Positions 49,397-58,704 of a stretch of 64,000 nt of DNA are shown in pieces; the stretch's first letter is position 1; each line of letters starts with the position of its first letter. Origin of the DNA: Streptomyces sp. NBC_00654 (GTDB taxonomy: Bacteria; Actinomycetota; Actinomycetes; Streptomycetales; Streptomycetaceae); assembly GCF_026341775.1 (NCBI RefSeq), contig NZ_JAPEOB010000002.1, forward strand, positions 1,984,001 through 2,048,000, read 5' to 3'. The notes beneath the pieces were generated by a model. That model saw only the letters and a list, made by a program, of their open reading frames with translations, was not told the DNA's origin and ran no database searches. Position numbers and translations under genes: made by a program.

Positions 49397-49873
49397 TCAG
49401 AGCGGGCGGCGCATGGCCCGGTGGGCGATGCCCGCGTCCGGGAAATCGGGGCCGTACGCCACATAGCCGAGCCGCTCGTAGAAACCGAGGGCGTGGGTCT
49501 GGGCGTGCAGGTCGACGGCGGCCAGTCCCAGGGCGCGCGCCTCGTCCTCGATGGCGCGCACCAGTGCGGCGCCGACGCCGAGGCCGCGTTTCTCCCGGGT
49601 CACCGCGAGCCTGCCGAGCGAGCCGGCCGTGAGGTCGCCGCCCGTCCGGTCCGCCACCGCGGGACCATGCAGCAGCCGCCCCGTGCCGAGCGCCGAGCCG
49701 TCCGCCGCGAGCGCCAGGACATGCGCCGCGTCCGCGTCGTGCGCGTCGTACTCGATCTCCTCGGGCACCCGCTGCTCACCGACGAAGACGTCCTTGCGGA
49801 TCTGGAAGCAGGCCGCGAGATCGCTGTCGTCGAGGGCCCTGCGGGTGGTGTACGGGGCGGGCCCGACGGTCAT
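49397..49873 (-). CDS. GNAT-family N-acetyltransferase
   Basis: 158 residues. The acetyl-CoA pyrophosphate loop is [24 protein letters not shown], with HTQALGF-like [19 protein letters not shown] near the end and the N-terminal [22 protein letters not shown]. It is close to the ElaA/YjcF type. ATG 49873 is in an ATGA overlap with the pseudouridine synthase stop, so the two are co-translated. Substrate unknown. Confidence 0.9.
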   Translation of the reverse strand: MTVGPAPYTTRRALDDSDLAACFQIRKDVFVGEQRVPEEIEYDAHDADAAHVLALAADGSALGTGRLLHGPAVADRTGGDLTAGSLGRLAVTREKRGLGVGAALVRAIEDEARALGLAAVDLHAQTHALGFYERLGYVAYGPDFPDAGIAHRAMRRPL

Positions 49874-50811
49874 TCGCTCTCCGCCGCGATCTTGTCGAGG
49901 GCCTGCTGGAGGTCGTCCGGGTAGCTGCTGGCGAACTCCACCCAGCTGCCGTCGGAGGGGTGCTCGAAGCCGAGGCGCACGGCGTGCAGCCACTGCCGGG
50001 TCAGCCCCAGCCGCTTGGCCAGGGTCGGGTCGGCGCCGTAGGTGAGGTCGCCGACGCACGGGTGGCGGTGGGCCGACATGTGCACCCGGATCTGGTGCGT
50101 GCGGCCCGTCTCCAGCTTGATGTCGAGGAGGCTCGCGGCCCGGTAGGCCTCGATCAGGTCGTAGTGCGTGACCGACGGCTTGCCCTCGGCCGTGACCGCC
50201 CACTTGTAGTCGTGGTTGGGGTGCCGGCCGATGGGGGCGTCGATGGTGCCGCTCATCGGGTCCGGGTGGCCCTGGACGAGCGCGTGGTACTTCTTCTCGA
50301 CGACCCGGTCGCGGAACTGTGCCTTGAGCAGGGTGTAGGCCCGCTCCGACTTGGCGACGACCATCAGCCCGGAGGTGCCGACGTCCAGGCGGTGCACGAT
50401 GCCCTGGCGCTCGGCGGCACCGGACGTGGAGATCCGGTACCCGGCGGCCGCGAGCCCGCCGATGACGGTGGTCCCGGTCCAGCCGGGGCTCGGGTGGGCC
50501 GCGACGCCGACCGGCTTCACGATGACGACGATGTCGTCGTCGTCGTGCACGATCTCCATGCCCTCGACGGGCTCGGCGACGATCTGGACCGGAGCGGCCG
50601 CCTGCGGCATCTCCACCTCCAGCCAGGCGCCACCGTGCACCCGCTCGGACTTCCCGGCCACCGAACCGTCCACCTGGACCTTCCCGGCAGCGGCCAGCTC
50701 TGCGGCCTTGGTGCGGGAGAAACCGAACATCCGGGAGATGGCGGCGTCGACACGCTCGCCTTCCAGGCCATCGGGTACGGGCAGGGTGCGGATCTCGGGA
50801 TGCGTACTCAC
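49870..50811 (-). CDS. RluD-type rRNA pseudouridine synthase
   Basis: 313 residues: S4 domain (about 15-75; [29 protein letters not shown]) and the RluA-family catalytic domain with [19 protein letters not shown] carrying the catalytic Asp. [20 protein letters not shown] and VGDLTYG complete the signature. By family, it modifies 23S rRNA uridines in the helix 69 region. GTG 50811 follows lspA by 23 bases; lspA and an RluD-type gene are commonly adjacent in bacteria. Confidence 0.93.
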   Translation of the reverse strand: MSTHPEIRTLPVPDGLEGERVDAAISRMFGFSRTKAAELAAAGKVQVDGSVAGKSERVHGGAWLEVEMPQAAAPVQIVAEPVEGMEIVHDDDDIVVIVKPVGVAAHPSPGWTGTTVIGGLAAAGYRISTSGAAERQGIVHRLDVGTSGLMVVAKSERAYTLLKAQFRDRVVEKKYHALVQGHPDPMSGTIDAPIGRHPNHDYKWAVTAEGKPSVTHYDLIEAYRAASLLDIKLETGRTHQIRVHMSAHRHPCVGDLTYGADPTLAKRLGLTRQWLHAVRLGFEHPSDGSWVEFASSYPDDLQQALDKIAAESE

Positions 50812-50834
50812 CTGTCGAGTATGCCTTGCGCCCG

Positions 50835-51479
50835 CTAGTCCTTGTGCACGGTGCCGTCGGGGTCCAGGCCCTTGAAGGAAAGGATCACGATCAGGATTCC
50901 GCCGCAGACGATCGCGGAGTCGGCGAGGTTGAAGACAGCGAAGTGCGCGGGGGCGATGAAGTCCACCACCGCGCCCTCGAACACGCCGGGCGCGCGGAAG
51001 ATGCGGTCGGTGAGATTTCCGAGCGCACCGCCGAGCAGCAGCCCCAGCGCGATGGCCCACGGCAGGCTGTAGAGCTTGCGGGCCAGCCGGGCGATGACCA
51101 CGATCACCCCGGTGGCGATCACGGTGAAGATCACCGTGAAGGCCTCGCCGATCCCGAACGCGGCACCCGCGTTGCGGATCGCGCTGAGCTTCAGCCAGTC
51201 GCCGAAGATCTCGATGGGCTCCTGGTGCTCCAGCTTGGCGACCACGAGCATCTTGCTGCTCAGGTCGAGCAGATAGGCGACCACGGCCACGACGAAGAGC
51301 GCGAGGATCCTCCGGTGGCCCTTGCCCCCGGCCGCCGCCCCGCCCGCTTCCGTGCTCCCGGTCTCGCCCGCGTCCGGGCCCTTGGCCCCGGCCTCGGCGG
51401 TCTGCGGGGTCTCGTCCCCGGCCACCCCCTCGGCATCAGGGATATCCGGCGTACCGATGATGCGCTCCGCCTCTGCCAC
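50835..51479 (-). CDS. lspA: Lipoprotein signal peptidase
   Basis: 214 residues. Signal peptidase II removes the signal peptide from diacylglyceryl-prolipoproteins made by Lgt. After a long acidic, disordered N-terminus (about 55 residues) come four membrane segments. The two catalytic Asp are in [12 protein letters not shown] and [13 protein letters not shown], and [14 protein letters not shown] is the conserved substrate element. GTG 51479; the N-terminal extension is common in streptomycetes. Confidence 0.96.
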   Translation of the reverse strand: MAEAERIIGTPDIPDAEGVAGDETPQTAEAGAKGPDAGETGSTEAGGAAAGGKGHRRILALFVVAVVAYLLDLSSKMLVVAKLEHQEPIEIFGDWLKLSAIRNAGAAFGIGEAFTVIFTVIATGVIVVIARLARKLYSLPWAIALGLLLGGALGNLTDRIFRAPGVFEGAVVDFIAPAHFAVFNLADSAIVCGGILIVILSFKGLDPDGTVHKD

Positions 51480-51531
51480 GTGAGTCCCTCAACCTAGGTG
51501 CCTGACTGAGGACGAGGGTACGACACACCCG

Positions 51532-51608
51532 GGCCCTTTCGTCCGGGTCGGGCCGGGCCGACGGGGGTCCGGCACCCGCGGCCGCGGTCCGGTCCGGACG
51601 AAAGGGCC
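51532..51608. repeat. 15-bp inverted repeat with 47-base loop
   Basis: GGCCCTTTCGTCCGG (51532-51546) and CCGGACGAAAGGGCC (51594-51608) are perfect complements. They lie between the DksA/TraR-like gene and lspA on the same strand. Possible terminator or long-range RNA structure; the loop holds further short CCGG-containing repeats. Confidence 0.75.
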
Positions 51609-51678
51609 GCCCGGACCGGACAAAAGCCGCCGCCGGGCCGGTGGCAGGCACCGCGGGGCCGGAGGGGCGCCCCGGGGA

Positions 51679-52470
51679 TCAGCCGCGCCGCTCCTGCTTC
51701 TGTTTGTCCTCCACACACAGCGTGGCCCGGGGGAAGGCCTGCATCCGTGCCTTGCCGATCGGCTTGCCGCAGATCTCGCAGAGTCCGTAGGTCCCCGCCT
51801 CCAGCCGGGCCAGGGCACGCTCGGTCTGCTCCAGCATCTCCTGCGCGTTGGCGGCCAGCGACAGCTCGTGCTCGCGGGTGATGTTCTTCGTACCGGTGTC
51901 CGCCTCGTCGTCCCCGGCACCGTCACCGGAGTCCCGCATCAGTCCGGCGAGGGCGGCACCCGAAGCCTCCAGCTCGCTCCGCAGCCGCAGAACCTCACCG
52001 GTCAGGACCGTGCGCGCCTCGGCGACCTCCTCCGGCGTCCAGGGGTCCTCCCCGGGCCGTACCGCCAGCTCTCCGGGCGCTGTCGCAGCGGCCGCGCGGG
52101 CCTGCGGCACCGCGGCCGCGGCCTTCCCGGCAGCTGTGGTCCGACCCGCGCTCTTCTTGGCTACCACCGTGTGGGCTCCCGTCTGCTCGGCGGCCTGGGC
52201 CGCCCCCGTGGCCGCCGCTGCGGCCTTCTTCGAAGCCTTCTCGACCGCGCTCTTCCTCGCCGGCGCCTTCTTGGCCGCCGTCTTCCTGGCCGCCGTCTTC
52301 TTCACCGGCGCCTTCTCGACCGCCGTCTTCCTGGCGGCGGTCCTCTTCGCCGGTGCCTTCTTCACCACCGTCTTCCTGGCGGCGGCCTTCTTCGCCGCCG
52401 TCCCGGCCGGTGGCTCTCCGTCGGCCTCTGTGCCGGCCACGGTCTCTTTCGCCGTCTTCTTCGCCACCAT
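51679..52470 (-). CDS. DksA/TraR-type zinc-finger protein with histone-like tail
   Basis: 263 residues in two parts. Residues ~1-140 are a Lys/Ala-rich, H1-like disordered tail with repeats such as KKAPAKRTAARKTA, which should bind DNA. The C-terminal ~110 residues are TraR/DksA-like: WTPEEVAEARTVLTGEVLRL, a coiled coil, REHELSLAANAQEMLEQTERALARLE, and the finger GTYGLCEICGKPIG through ATLCVED. Only three of the usual four Cys ligands are present; the fourth position is Asp. DksA-type proteins act on RNA polymerase. ATG 52470 with AAGGGG upstream. Confidence 0.85.
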   Translation of the reverse strand: MVAKKTAKETVAGTEADGEPPAGTAAKKAAARKTVVKKAPAKRTAARKTAVEKAPVKKTAARKTAAKKAPARKSAVEKASKKAAAAATGAAQAAEQTGAHTVVAKKSAGRTTAAGKAAAAVPQARAAAATAPGELAVRPGEDPWTPEEVAEARTVLTGEVLRLRSELEASGAALAGLMRDSGDGAGDDEADTGTKNITREHELSLAANAQEMLEQTERALARLEAGTYGLCEICGKPIGKARMQAFPRATLCVEDKQKQERRG

Positions 52471-52712
52471 GGCCGCGGCCCCTTCACATATTGTGATCTT
52501 GCACGCGAATCGTGCTGGGACGATAAATCGACCCCAGCTCCGCGGCAACGGGGCACGCCGCCGTCACGCCCCTCCCCGTACCCGGGTCGTGGCGCGCCTG
52601 CCTCCGTTGTGCCCAGCTCCCCGCCCGGTAATCCGCTCCCGCCCCCGGCCGGGAAGTCCGTCCGCTCCCCTGTGGCCATTCGGGTCACGCCCGCGCCGCG
52701 GGGTAAACCGGT

Positions 52713-52741
52713 CGGCCGTCACCCGTACGGGCCCGTACACT
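52713..52741 (+). promoter_or_regulatory. Candidate ileS promoter
   Basis: TACACT at 52736-52741 fits the Streptomyces vegetative -10 pattern; the -35 region 17 bases upstream (CGGCCG) is poor. It would start transcription just before the T-box Stem I, as expected for this leader class. Confidence 0.4.
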
Positions 52742-52747
52742 GGCCTC

Positions 52748-53003
52748 AGCGAGAGGCGTGGATGGGACGAGTAGCGTCGTACGCGGCCATGAGCGACCCG
52801 GGGACGGTGGAAGCCCGGGGGCGAGCGCGTCGTGAAGATCACCCGGAGCCGTCGGAAGAACGCCGCAAGGCCAGTAGACCCGGCATCGCGACCCCAATGA
52901 GGGGGCCAAGGGCGCACGCCCGGGGCCAAGGAGGGTGGTACCGCGGGAGCGACATGCTCTCGTCCCTCCGACGGAAGTGGAAAACGTCCGCCGGAGGAAG
53001 CCG
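52748..53003 (+). ncRNA. T-box leader of ileS, translational type
   Basis: T-box leaders bind uncharged tRNA and raise synthetase expression. The hallmark AGGGTGGTACCGCGG is at 52932-52946. A GAAGATCACC segment puts an ATC (Ile) codon at 52838-52840 as the likely specifier. GGAGGG (52930-52935) can pair with CCCTCC (52964-52969), closing the antisequestrator around the T-box; the same CCTCCG (52965-52970) can instead pair with the ileS Shine-Dalgarno CGGAGG (52992-52997). This switch at the ribosome binding site, without a terminator, matches the translational T-boxes known for actinobacterial ileS. Confidence 0.92.
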
Positions 53004-53006
53004 CAC

Positions 53007-56000
53007 ATGACATCGCCGCAGTACCGCCAGGTGCCCGCCCAGGTCGACCTGCCCGCGCTCGAGCACGCCGTGCTCGACTTCTGGCGCGACAGCAAGGTCT
53101 TCGCCAAGAGCCTCGAACAGTCCGAGGGCCGCCCGGAGTGGGTCTTCTACGAAGGCCCGCCCACCGCCAACGGCATGCCCGGCGCGCACCACATCGAGGC
53201 CCGCGTCTTCAAGGACGTCTTCCCCCGCTTCCGCACCATGCAGGGCTACCACGTCGGCCGCAAGGCCGGCTGGGACTGCCACGGCCTGCCGGTCGAGCTC
53301 GCGGTCGAGAAGGAGCTGGGCTTCAACGGCAAGAAGGACATCGAGGCGTTCGGCATCGCCGAGTTCAACGCCAAGTGCCGCGAGTCCGTCACCCGGCACA
53401 CCGACGCCTTCACCGAGCTGACCACCCGCATGGGCTACTGGGTCGACCTGGACGACGCGTACCGCACGATGGACCCGGAGTACGTCGACTCCGTGTGGTG
53501 GTCGCTGAAGGAGATCTTCAACAAGGACCTGCTGGTCCAGGACCACCGGGTGGCCCCCTGGTGCCCGCGCTGCGGCACCGGGCTCTCCGACCACGAGCTG
53601 GCACAGGGCTACGAGACGGTCGTCGACCCCTCGGTCTTCGTACGCTTCCCGCTGACCAGCGGCCCGCTGGCCGGCGAGGCCGCGCTCCTGATCTGGACGA
53701 CCACCCCCTGGACCCTGGTCTCCAACACCGCCGTCGCCGCACACCCCGAGGTCACCTACGTCGTCGCGACGAACGGCGAGGAGAAGCTCGTCGTCGCGCG
53801 GCCGCTGCTGGAGAAGGCGCTCGGCGAGGGCTGGGAGACCACCGGCGAGAGCTTCACCGGCCGTGAGATGGAGCGCTGGACCTACGAGCGCCCGTTCACG
53901 CTGGTCGACTTCCCGAGCGTCGGGGGAAGCGACGGATCCACCCCGGCCGCGGCCCACTACGTCGTGAACGCCGAATACGTCACGACCGAGGACGGTACGG
54001 GTCTGGTCCACCAGTCCCCCGCCTTCGGCGCCGACGACCTCGCCGTCTGCCGCGCCTACGGCCTCCCGGTCGTCAACCCGGTCCGTCCCGACGGAACCTT
54101 CGAGGAAGGGCTGCCGCTGATCGGCGGGGTCTTCTTCAAGAAGGCCGACGAGGCGCTCACCGAGGACCTGGCCGCCCGCGGCAAGCTCTTCCGCCACGTC
54201 CCGTACGAGCACAGCTACCCGCACTGCTGGCGCTGCCACACCGCGCTGCTCTACTACGCGCAGCCGTCCTGGTACATCCGCACGACCGCGATCAAGAACC
54301 GGCTCCTCGAAGAGAACGAGAAGACCAACTGGTTCCCCGACTCGGTCAAGAACGGTCGCTTCGGCGACTGGCTGAACAACAACGTCGACTGGGCACTGTC
54401 CCGCAACCGCTACTGGGGCACGCCGCTGCCCATCTGGCGCTGCGAGGACAACCACCTCACCTGCGTCGGCTCGCGCGCCGAGCTCGGTGAGCTGACCGGT
54501 ACCGACCAGTCGGAGCTGGACCCGCACCGTCCGTTCATCGACGAGATCACGTTCACCTGCTCGCAGGAGAACTGCCAGTTGGAGGCGTACCGCGTCCCCG
54601 AGGTCATCGACGCCTGGTACGACTCGGGTTCGATGCCGTTCGCGCAGTGGGGCTACCCGTACAAGAACAAGGAGATCTTCGAGAGCCGCTACCCGGCGCA
54701 GTTCATCTCGGAGGCCATCGACCAGACCCGCGGCTGGTTCTACACCCTGATGGCCGTCGGCACCCTGGTGTTCGACAAGTCGTCGTACGAGAACGTGGTG
54801 TGCCTCGGCCACATCCTCGCCGAGGACGGACGGAAGATGTCCAAGCACCTGGGCAACATCCTCCAGCCCATCCCGCTGATGGACCAGCACGGTGCCGACG
54901 CGGTGCGCTGGTTCATGGCGGCGGGCGGCTCCCCGTGGGCGGCTCGGCGCGTGGGTCACGGCACCATCCAGGAGGTCGTCCGCAAGACCCTCCTGACCTA
55001 CTGGAACACGGTCGCCTTCCAGGCCCTGTACGCCCGTACGTCCAACTGGGCGCCGTCCGCGGCCGACCCGGCACCCGCGGACCGCACGGTCCTGGACCGC
55101 TGGCTCCTCAGCGAGCTCAACGCACTGGTGGACCAGGTCACGCAGGCGCTGGAGGGTTACGACACCCAGCGCGCCGGAAAGCTGCTCTCCGCCTTCGTGG
55201 ACGACCTGTCCAACTGGTACGTACGCCGCTCGCGCCGCCGCTTCTGGCAGGGCGACAAGGCTGCGCTGCGCACGCTGCACGAGGCCATCGAGACGGTGAC
55301 CCGGCTGCTGGCCCCGCTGACCCCGTTCATCACCGAGCGGGTCTGGCAGGACCTGGTGGTCCCCGTCGCCCCGGAGGCCCCGGAGTCGGTCCACCTCTCC
55401 ACCTGGCCGAAGGCGGACCTGACGGCGATCGACCCCGCGCTGTCCACGCAGATGGCGCTGGTGCGCCGCCTGGTGGAGCTGGGCCGGGCCACGCGGGCCG
55501 AGTCGGGCGTCAAGACGCGCCAGCCGCTGTCCCGTGCCCTGGTGGGCGCGGCCGGCTTCGAGTCCCTCTCCCCCGAGCTCCACGCCCAGATCACCGAGGA
55601 GCTGAACGTCTCCTCGCTGGCCTCGCTCTCGGACGTCGGCGGCTCGCTCGTCGACACGACGGCGAAAGCCAACTTCCGTGCCCTGGGCAAGCGGTTCGGC
55701 AAGGGCGTCCAGGCGGTGGCCAAGGCCGTCGCCGACGCGGACGCGGCCGCGCTCTCCCTGGCTCTGCGCCAGGGTACGGCGTCGGTCGAGGTGGACGGCG
55801 AGACGGTCTCCCTCTCCCCCGACGAGGTAATCATCACCGAAACGCCGCGCGAGGGCTGGTCGGTGGCCTCCGACTCGGGCGCGACGGTCGCCCTGGACCT
55901 GGAGATCACCCCGGAACTGCGGCGTGCCGGTCTGGCCCGTGACGCGATCCGCCTGATCCAGGAGGCCCGCAAGAACAGCGGCCTGGACGTGGCGGACCGG

Positions 56001-56186
56001 ATCGCGGTGCGCTGGACGTCCACCTCCCCCGCGACGGTGGAGGCCCTGACCGAGCACGCGCCGCTGATCCAGGACGAGGTGCTGGCCCTGGACTACGCGC
56101 AGGCCGAGGCGGACGAGACGTACGGCGCCCCGTTCGAGGACGAGGGCCTGGCCCTCACCTTCCGCCTGCGCCGCACGGAGCGCTGA
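53007..56186 (+). CDS. ileS: Isoleucyl-tRNA synthetase, eukaryote-like type
   Basis: 1059 residues, class I synthetase. The HIGH-type motif appears as NGMPGAHHIEARVFKD, the editing CP1 domain lies between ~190 and 400 (LLIWTTTPWTLVSNTAV, DDLAVCRAYG), and KMSKS appears as DGRKMSKHLGN. The Trp/Cys-rich SWYIRTTAIKNRLLEEN and the long C-terminal domain (about 850-1059) are as in the eukaryote-like IleRS2 group, to which the mycobacterial enzyme also belongs; members tend to be less sensitive to mupirocin. ATG 53007 follows GGAGGAAG, which the T-box controls. Confidence 0.97.
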   Translation: MTSPQYRQVPAQVDLPALEHAVLDFWRDSKVFAKSLEQSEGRPEWVFYEGPPTANGMPGAHHIEARVFKDVFPRFRTMQGYHVGRKAGWDCHGLPVELAVEKELGFNGKKDIEAFGIAEFNAKCRESVTRHTDAFTELTTRMGYWVDLDDAYRTMDPEYVDSVWWSLKEIFNKDLLVQDHRVAPWCPRCGTGLSDHELAQGYETVVDPSVFVRFPLTSGPLAGEAALLIWTTTPWTLVSNTAVAAHPEVTYVVATNGEEKLVVARPLLEKALGEGWETTGESFTGREMERWTYERPFTLVDFPSVGGSDGSTPAAAHYVVNAEYVTTEDGTGLVHQSPAFGADDLAVCRAYGLPVVNPVRPDGTFEEGLPLIGGVFFKKADEALTEDLAARGKLFRHVPYEHSYPHCWRCHTALLYYAQPSWYIRTTAIKNRLLEENEKTNWFPDSVKNGRFGDWLNNNVDWALSRNRYWGTPLPIWRCEDNHLTCVGSRAELGELTGTDQSELDPHRPFIDEITFTCSQENCQLEAYRVPEVIDAWYDSGSMPFAQWGYPYKNKEIFESRYPAQFISEAIDQTRGWFYTLMAVGTLVFDKSSYENVVCLGHILAEDGRKMSKHLGNILQPIPLMDQHGADAVRWFMAAGGSPWAARRVGHGTIQEVVRKTLLTYWNTVAFQALYARTSNWAPSAADPAPADRTVLDRWLLSELNALVDQVTQALEGYDTQRAGKLLSAFVDDLSNWYVRRSRRRFWQGDKAALRTLHEAIETVTRLLAPLTPFITERVWQDLVVPVAPEAPESVHLSTWPKADLTAIDPALSTQMALVRRLVELGRATRAESGVKTRQPLSRALVGAAGFESLSPELHAQITEELNVSSLASLSDVGGSLVDTTAKANFRALGKRFGKGVQAVAKAVADADAAALSLALRQGTASVEVDGETVSLSPDEVIITETPREGWSVASDSGATVALDLEITPELRRAGLARDAIRLIQEARKNSGLDVADRIAVRWTSTSPATVEALTEHAPLIQDEVLALDYAQAEADETYGAPFEDEGLALTFRLRRTER

Positions 56187-56208
56187 CCCGGAGCCCACCC
56201 GCTGCGCA

Positions 56209-56245
56209 GGACGGCCCGACCGGAGAGTTTCCGGTCGGGCCGTCC
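56209..56245. terminator. ileS terminator hairpin
   Basis: 15-bp perfect stem GGACGGCCCGACCGG with 7-base loop AGAGTTT, 22 bases after the ileS stop; GCTTT follows. Confidence 0.88.
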
Positions 56246-56315
56246 GCTTTCCCGGAGCCCGGGGCGGCACTCCGGGTACCACCCCGCCGCCGCCTCCTCG
56301 CCCACCGCCCACGGC

Positions 56316-56357
56316 AAAGGGCCGGGCCCCGGGAGGAATCCCGGGGCCCGGCCCTTT
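56316..56357. terminator. divIVA-side terminator hairpin
   Basis: 18-bp perfect stem AAAGGGCCGGGCCCCGGG with 6-base loop; read from the divIVA side it ends in CCCTTT. Lies 39 bases past the divIVA stop. Confidence 0.88.
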
Positions 56358-56395
56358 GTCTGCCGACGGCTACGCGCTCAGCGAGCGCGAACCGG

Positions 56396-57538
56396 TCAGT
56401 TGTCGTCCTCGTCGATCAGGAACCCGCGCATCGGCGAGGGTGCCTGCTGCATCGGCTGCGGCGCCTGCGGCCGCACCGGTGCCATCGGCTGCGTCATCGC
56501 GGGCGACATCTGCTGCTGGCCACCGTACGAAGGCGCACCGCCCATGGACGCGTTGGCGCCCATCTGCTGGCTGTTGTGACCGCCGTGGCTGCCACCGCCC
56601 ATGCTGTGGCCCATGGCACCCGCGCCGGCCGGAGCCAGCGAGGGCGACGGCGGCAGCGAAGCGGTCGCCGGGGTCCGCGGCGGAGCCAGCGAGTCGTCGG
56701 CCTGGGTCTCCAGCTGACGCAGCTGGCTCTCCAGGTAGGACTTCAGACGGGTCCGGTACTCGCGCTCGAAGCCACGCAGGTCCTCGACCTTGCGCTCCAG
56801 CGTCGCGCGGGCCGACTCCAGGGAGCCCATCGCCACGCGGTGCTTCTCCTGCGCGTCCCGCTCCAGCGCGTCGGCCTTGGCACGCGCGTCGCGCTCCAGG
56901 CCCTCGGCACGGCTGCGCGCCTCGCCGACGATCTTGTTGGCCTCGGAACGGGCCTCCGCGATCGCCTGGTCGGCGGTCTGCTGTGCGAGCGAGAGGACAC
57001 GGGCGGCACTGTCGCCGCCGGGGCCCTGACCGGGCTGCTGCATCTGCGGCGGCTGCTGCATCTGCTGCATCTGCTGCTGCGGGGCGTGACCGCCCATGGG
57101 GCCGCCCATCGGGCCACCCATGGGACCGCCCTGCATCGGTCCGGGGCCGTGCGGGCCCTGCGGACCGGGACCGTGGCCACCCTGGGGGCCATGGCCACTG
57201 GGACCTGCGGGCAACTGCGGCGCGCCACCGGGCAGCTGGGGCGGACCCATCTGCGGCTGCTGCTGCTGCACCGGCGGTCCGGATATGGCGGCGGGAACGG
57301 GCGCACCCGGGCGGTCCTGCGGCTCCGGCTTGCGCATGCCCTGCTGCTGCTGGTTCTGCGCGGCGGCTCGCGTCGCGGCAGCCAGCTTGGCGCGCAGGTC
57401 CTCGTTCTCGCGGAGCAGACGGGTCAGCTCCGATTCGACCTCGTCGAGGAAGGCATCGACCTCGTCCTCGTCATAGCCTTCTCGGAGGCGGACGGTCGTG
57501 AACTGCTTGTTCCGCACGTCCTCGGGGGTCAGCGGCAT
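56396..57538 (-). CDS. divIVA: Polar growth scaffold DivIVA
   Basis: 380 residues. DivIVA marks hyphal tips and is essential for apical growth in Streptomyces. The conserved N-terminal domain reads MPLTPEDVRNKQFTTVRLRE, then GYDEDEVDAFLDEVESELTRLLRENEDLR. A Gln/Pro/Gly/Met-rich linker (about 65-175, with GPMGGPMGGPMGG) separates it from the second coiled coil (about 180-285, AARVLSLAQQTADQAIAEAR onward). The disordered tail ends MRGFLIDEDDN. ATG 57538 follows GAGGTGAAGAAGAG. The linker is the variable part among streptomycetes. Confidence 0.97.
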   Translation of the reverse strand: MPLTPEDVRNKQFTTVRLREGYDEDEVDAFLDEVESELTRLLRENEDLRAKLAAATRAAAQNQQQQGMRKPEPQDRPGAPVPAAISGPPVQQQQPQMGPPQLPGGAPQLPAGPSGHGPQGGHGPGPQGPHGPGPMQGGPMGGPMGGPMGGHAPQQQMQQMQQPPQMQQPGQGPGGDSAARVLSLAQQTADQAIAEARSEANKIVGEARSRAEGLERDARAKADALERDAQEKHRVAMGSLESARATLERKVEDLRGFEREYRTRLKSYLESQLRQLETQADDSLAPPRTPATASLPPSPSLAPAGAGAMGHSMGGGSHGGHNSQQMGANASMGGAPSYGGQQQMSPAMTQPMAPVRPQAPQPMQQAPSPMRGFLIDEDDN

Positions 57539-57587
57539 CTCTTCTTCACCTCTACGTAGTCGTCGGCAGTCGGCAAGACCGTATCGC

Positions 57588-57872
57588 TCACAACCTGACC
57601 ACAACTCTGATCAGGACGTAGACGATGATCATCAGAACGAAGAAGGACAGGTCGAGTGCCACGCCCCCGAGACGCAGCGGCGGAATGAACCGCCGCAGAA
57701 GCTTGAGCGGTGGATCGGTGACAGTGTAGGTGGCCTCGAGAACGACCACCATCGCCTTGCCGGGCTGCCATGAACGTGCGAACTGGAAGACGTAGTCCAT
57801 GACCAGCCGGAAGATCAGCACGATGAGGAAACACATCAGCGCGATATAGACCACATCCAGTGCGACGCCCAT
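57588..57872 (-). CDS. YggT-family membrane protein
   Basis: 94 residues with two membrane segments (about 5-30 and 70-92) around a loop with PGKAMVVVLEATYTVTDPPL and LLRRFIPPLRLGGVALDLSF, which is the YggT signature. The family sits between sepF and divIVA in many Gram-positives, but its function is not firmly known. ATG 57872. The 49-base gap to divIVA holds no structure I could see. Confidence 0.93.
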   Translation of the reverse strand: MGVALDVVYIALMCFLIVLIFRLVMDYVFQFARSWQPGKAMVVVLEATYTVTDPPLKLLRRFIPPLRLGGVALDLSFFVLMIIVYVLIRVVVRL

Positions 57873-57906
57873 TCCCGCGCTTCCCTCTCCCCTGGCTCTC
57901 GTAGCT

Positions 57907-57940
57907 CCGGCCTCGCGGCCGGCACCGGCCTCTCGGCCGG
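57907..57940. repeat. Two tandem small hairpins between sepF and yggT
   Basis: CCGGCC-TCGC-GGCCGG (57907-57922) and CCGGCC-TCTC-GGCCGG (57925-57940) are near-identical 16-base hairpins two bases apart. They may temper read-through or protect mRNA ends in this operon. Confidence 0.75.
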
Positions 57941-57961
57941 GTTGTTCCCGGTGTCGTGTTC

Positions 57962-58579
57962 TCAGCTCTGGTTGAAGAATCCGCCCTCTGCGATACGGGC
58001 CTTGTCCTCCGCCGTGACATCGACGTTAGCAGGCGACAACAGGAACACCTTCTGCGTCACACGCTCAATGCTGCCATGGAGACCGAAGACAAGTCCTGCG
58101 GCAAAGTCGACAAGTCGCTTTGCGTCCGTGTCGTCCATCTCCGTGAGATTCATGATCACCGGAGTGCCCTCACGGAAGTGTTCCCCGATGGTACGGGCCT
58201 CGTTGTAGGTCCGGGGGTGGAGCGTGGTGATGCGGTACGGCTCCCGCTCGGACACGACCTTGGGCATGATCACGGGTGCGTTCTTCTCCATGTTCGGACG
58301 TTCAGGTGTGATGGATGCCACGGGGGCGATTCGGGCGGGTCGTCCGCTTTCCGCAGGGAGCTGAACCGGCTCGCGCTGCGCGGGCGGTTGCACGACTCGT
58401 ACCGGTTCGTCCCGTTCGCGCTCGCGCTCCACCTGATGCGCGGGCTGGTGCCGCCGCCGGTCCCGCTCGGGCTCCGGCTCGGGTTCGAATTCATCGTCGG
58501 GGTCGAACCCCGGACCGTCGTACCCATCGTCCTCCACGAGGCCGAGGTAGACCGCCATCTTGCGCATCGCGCCGGCCAT
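57962..58579 (-). CDS. sepF: Cell division protein SepF
   Basis: 205 residues. SepF tethers FtsZ to the membrane. The N-terminal amphipathic membrane anchor is [19 protein letters not shown]; a charged disordered linker (about 20-95, [14 protein letters not shown]) leads to the SepF core ([64 protein letters not shown]). This is the main sepF copy beside ftsZ; streptomycetes usually have extra SepF-like proteins elsewhere. Confidence 0.96.
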   Translation of the reverse strand: MAGAMRKMAVYLGLVEDDGYDGPGFDPDDEFEPEPEPERDRRRHQPAHQVERERERDEPVRVVQPPAQREPVQLPAESGRPARIAPVASITPERPNMEKNAPVIMPKVVSEREPYRITTLHPRTYNEARTIGEHFREGTPVIMNLTEMDDTDAKRLVDFAAGLVFGLHGSIERVTQKVFLLSPANVDVTAEDKARIAEGGFFNQS

Positions 58580-58601
58580 GCTCTGAGTCCTCCGCTCTGT
58601 G

Positions 58602-58662
58602 GTGGATCGGCATTCGTCACCAAGTGCCCGCGATCCACTGTGGTCTGCCCACTGCGAGTGGG
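58602..58662. promoter_or_regulatory. Dyads in the sepF upstream gap
   Basis: GTGGATCG (58602-58609) pairs with CGATCCAC (58631-58638), and CCCACT-GCG-AGTGGG forms a hairpin at 58648-58662, all within the 125-base gap between yggS and sepF. A local AT-rich run (ATATTTTCTG) follows. A sepF promoter here is likely, but I cannot place its boxes. Confidence 0.4.
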
Positions 58663-58704
58663 AATGACCATATTTTCTGCTGTGGTCCGACCTGCTTCGC
58701 GACG

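Noticed and set aside
52839..56312. 1157-codon minus-strand frame
   Set aside because: Antisense of ileS and the T-box leader; no domain and no ribosome binding site.
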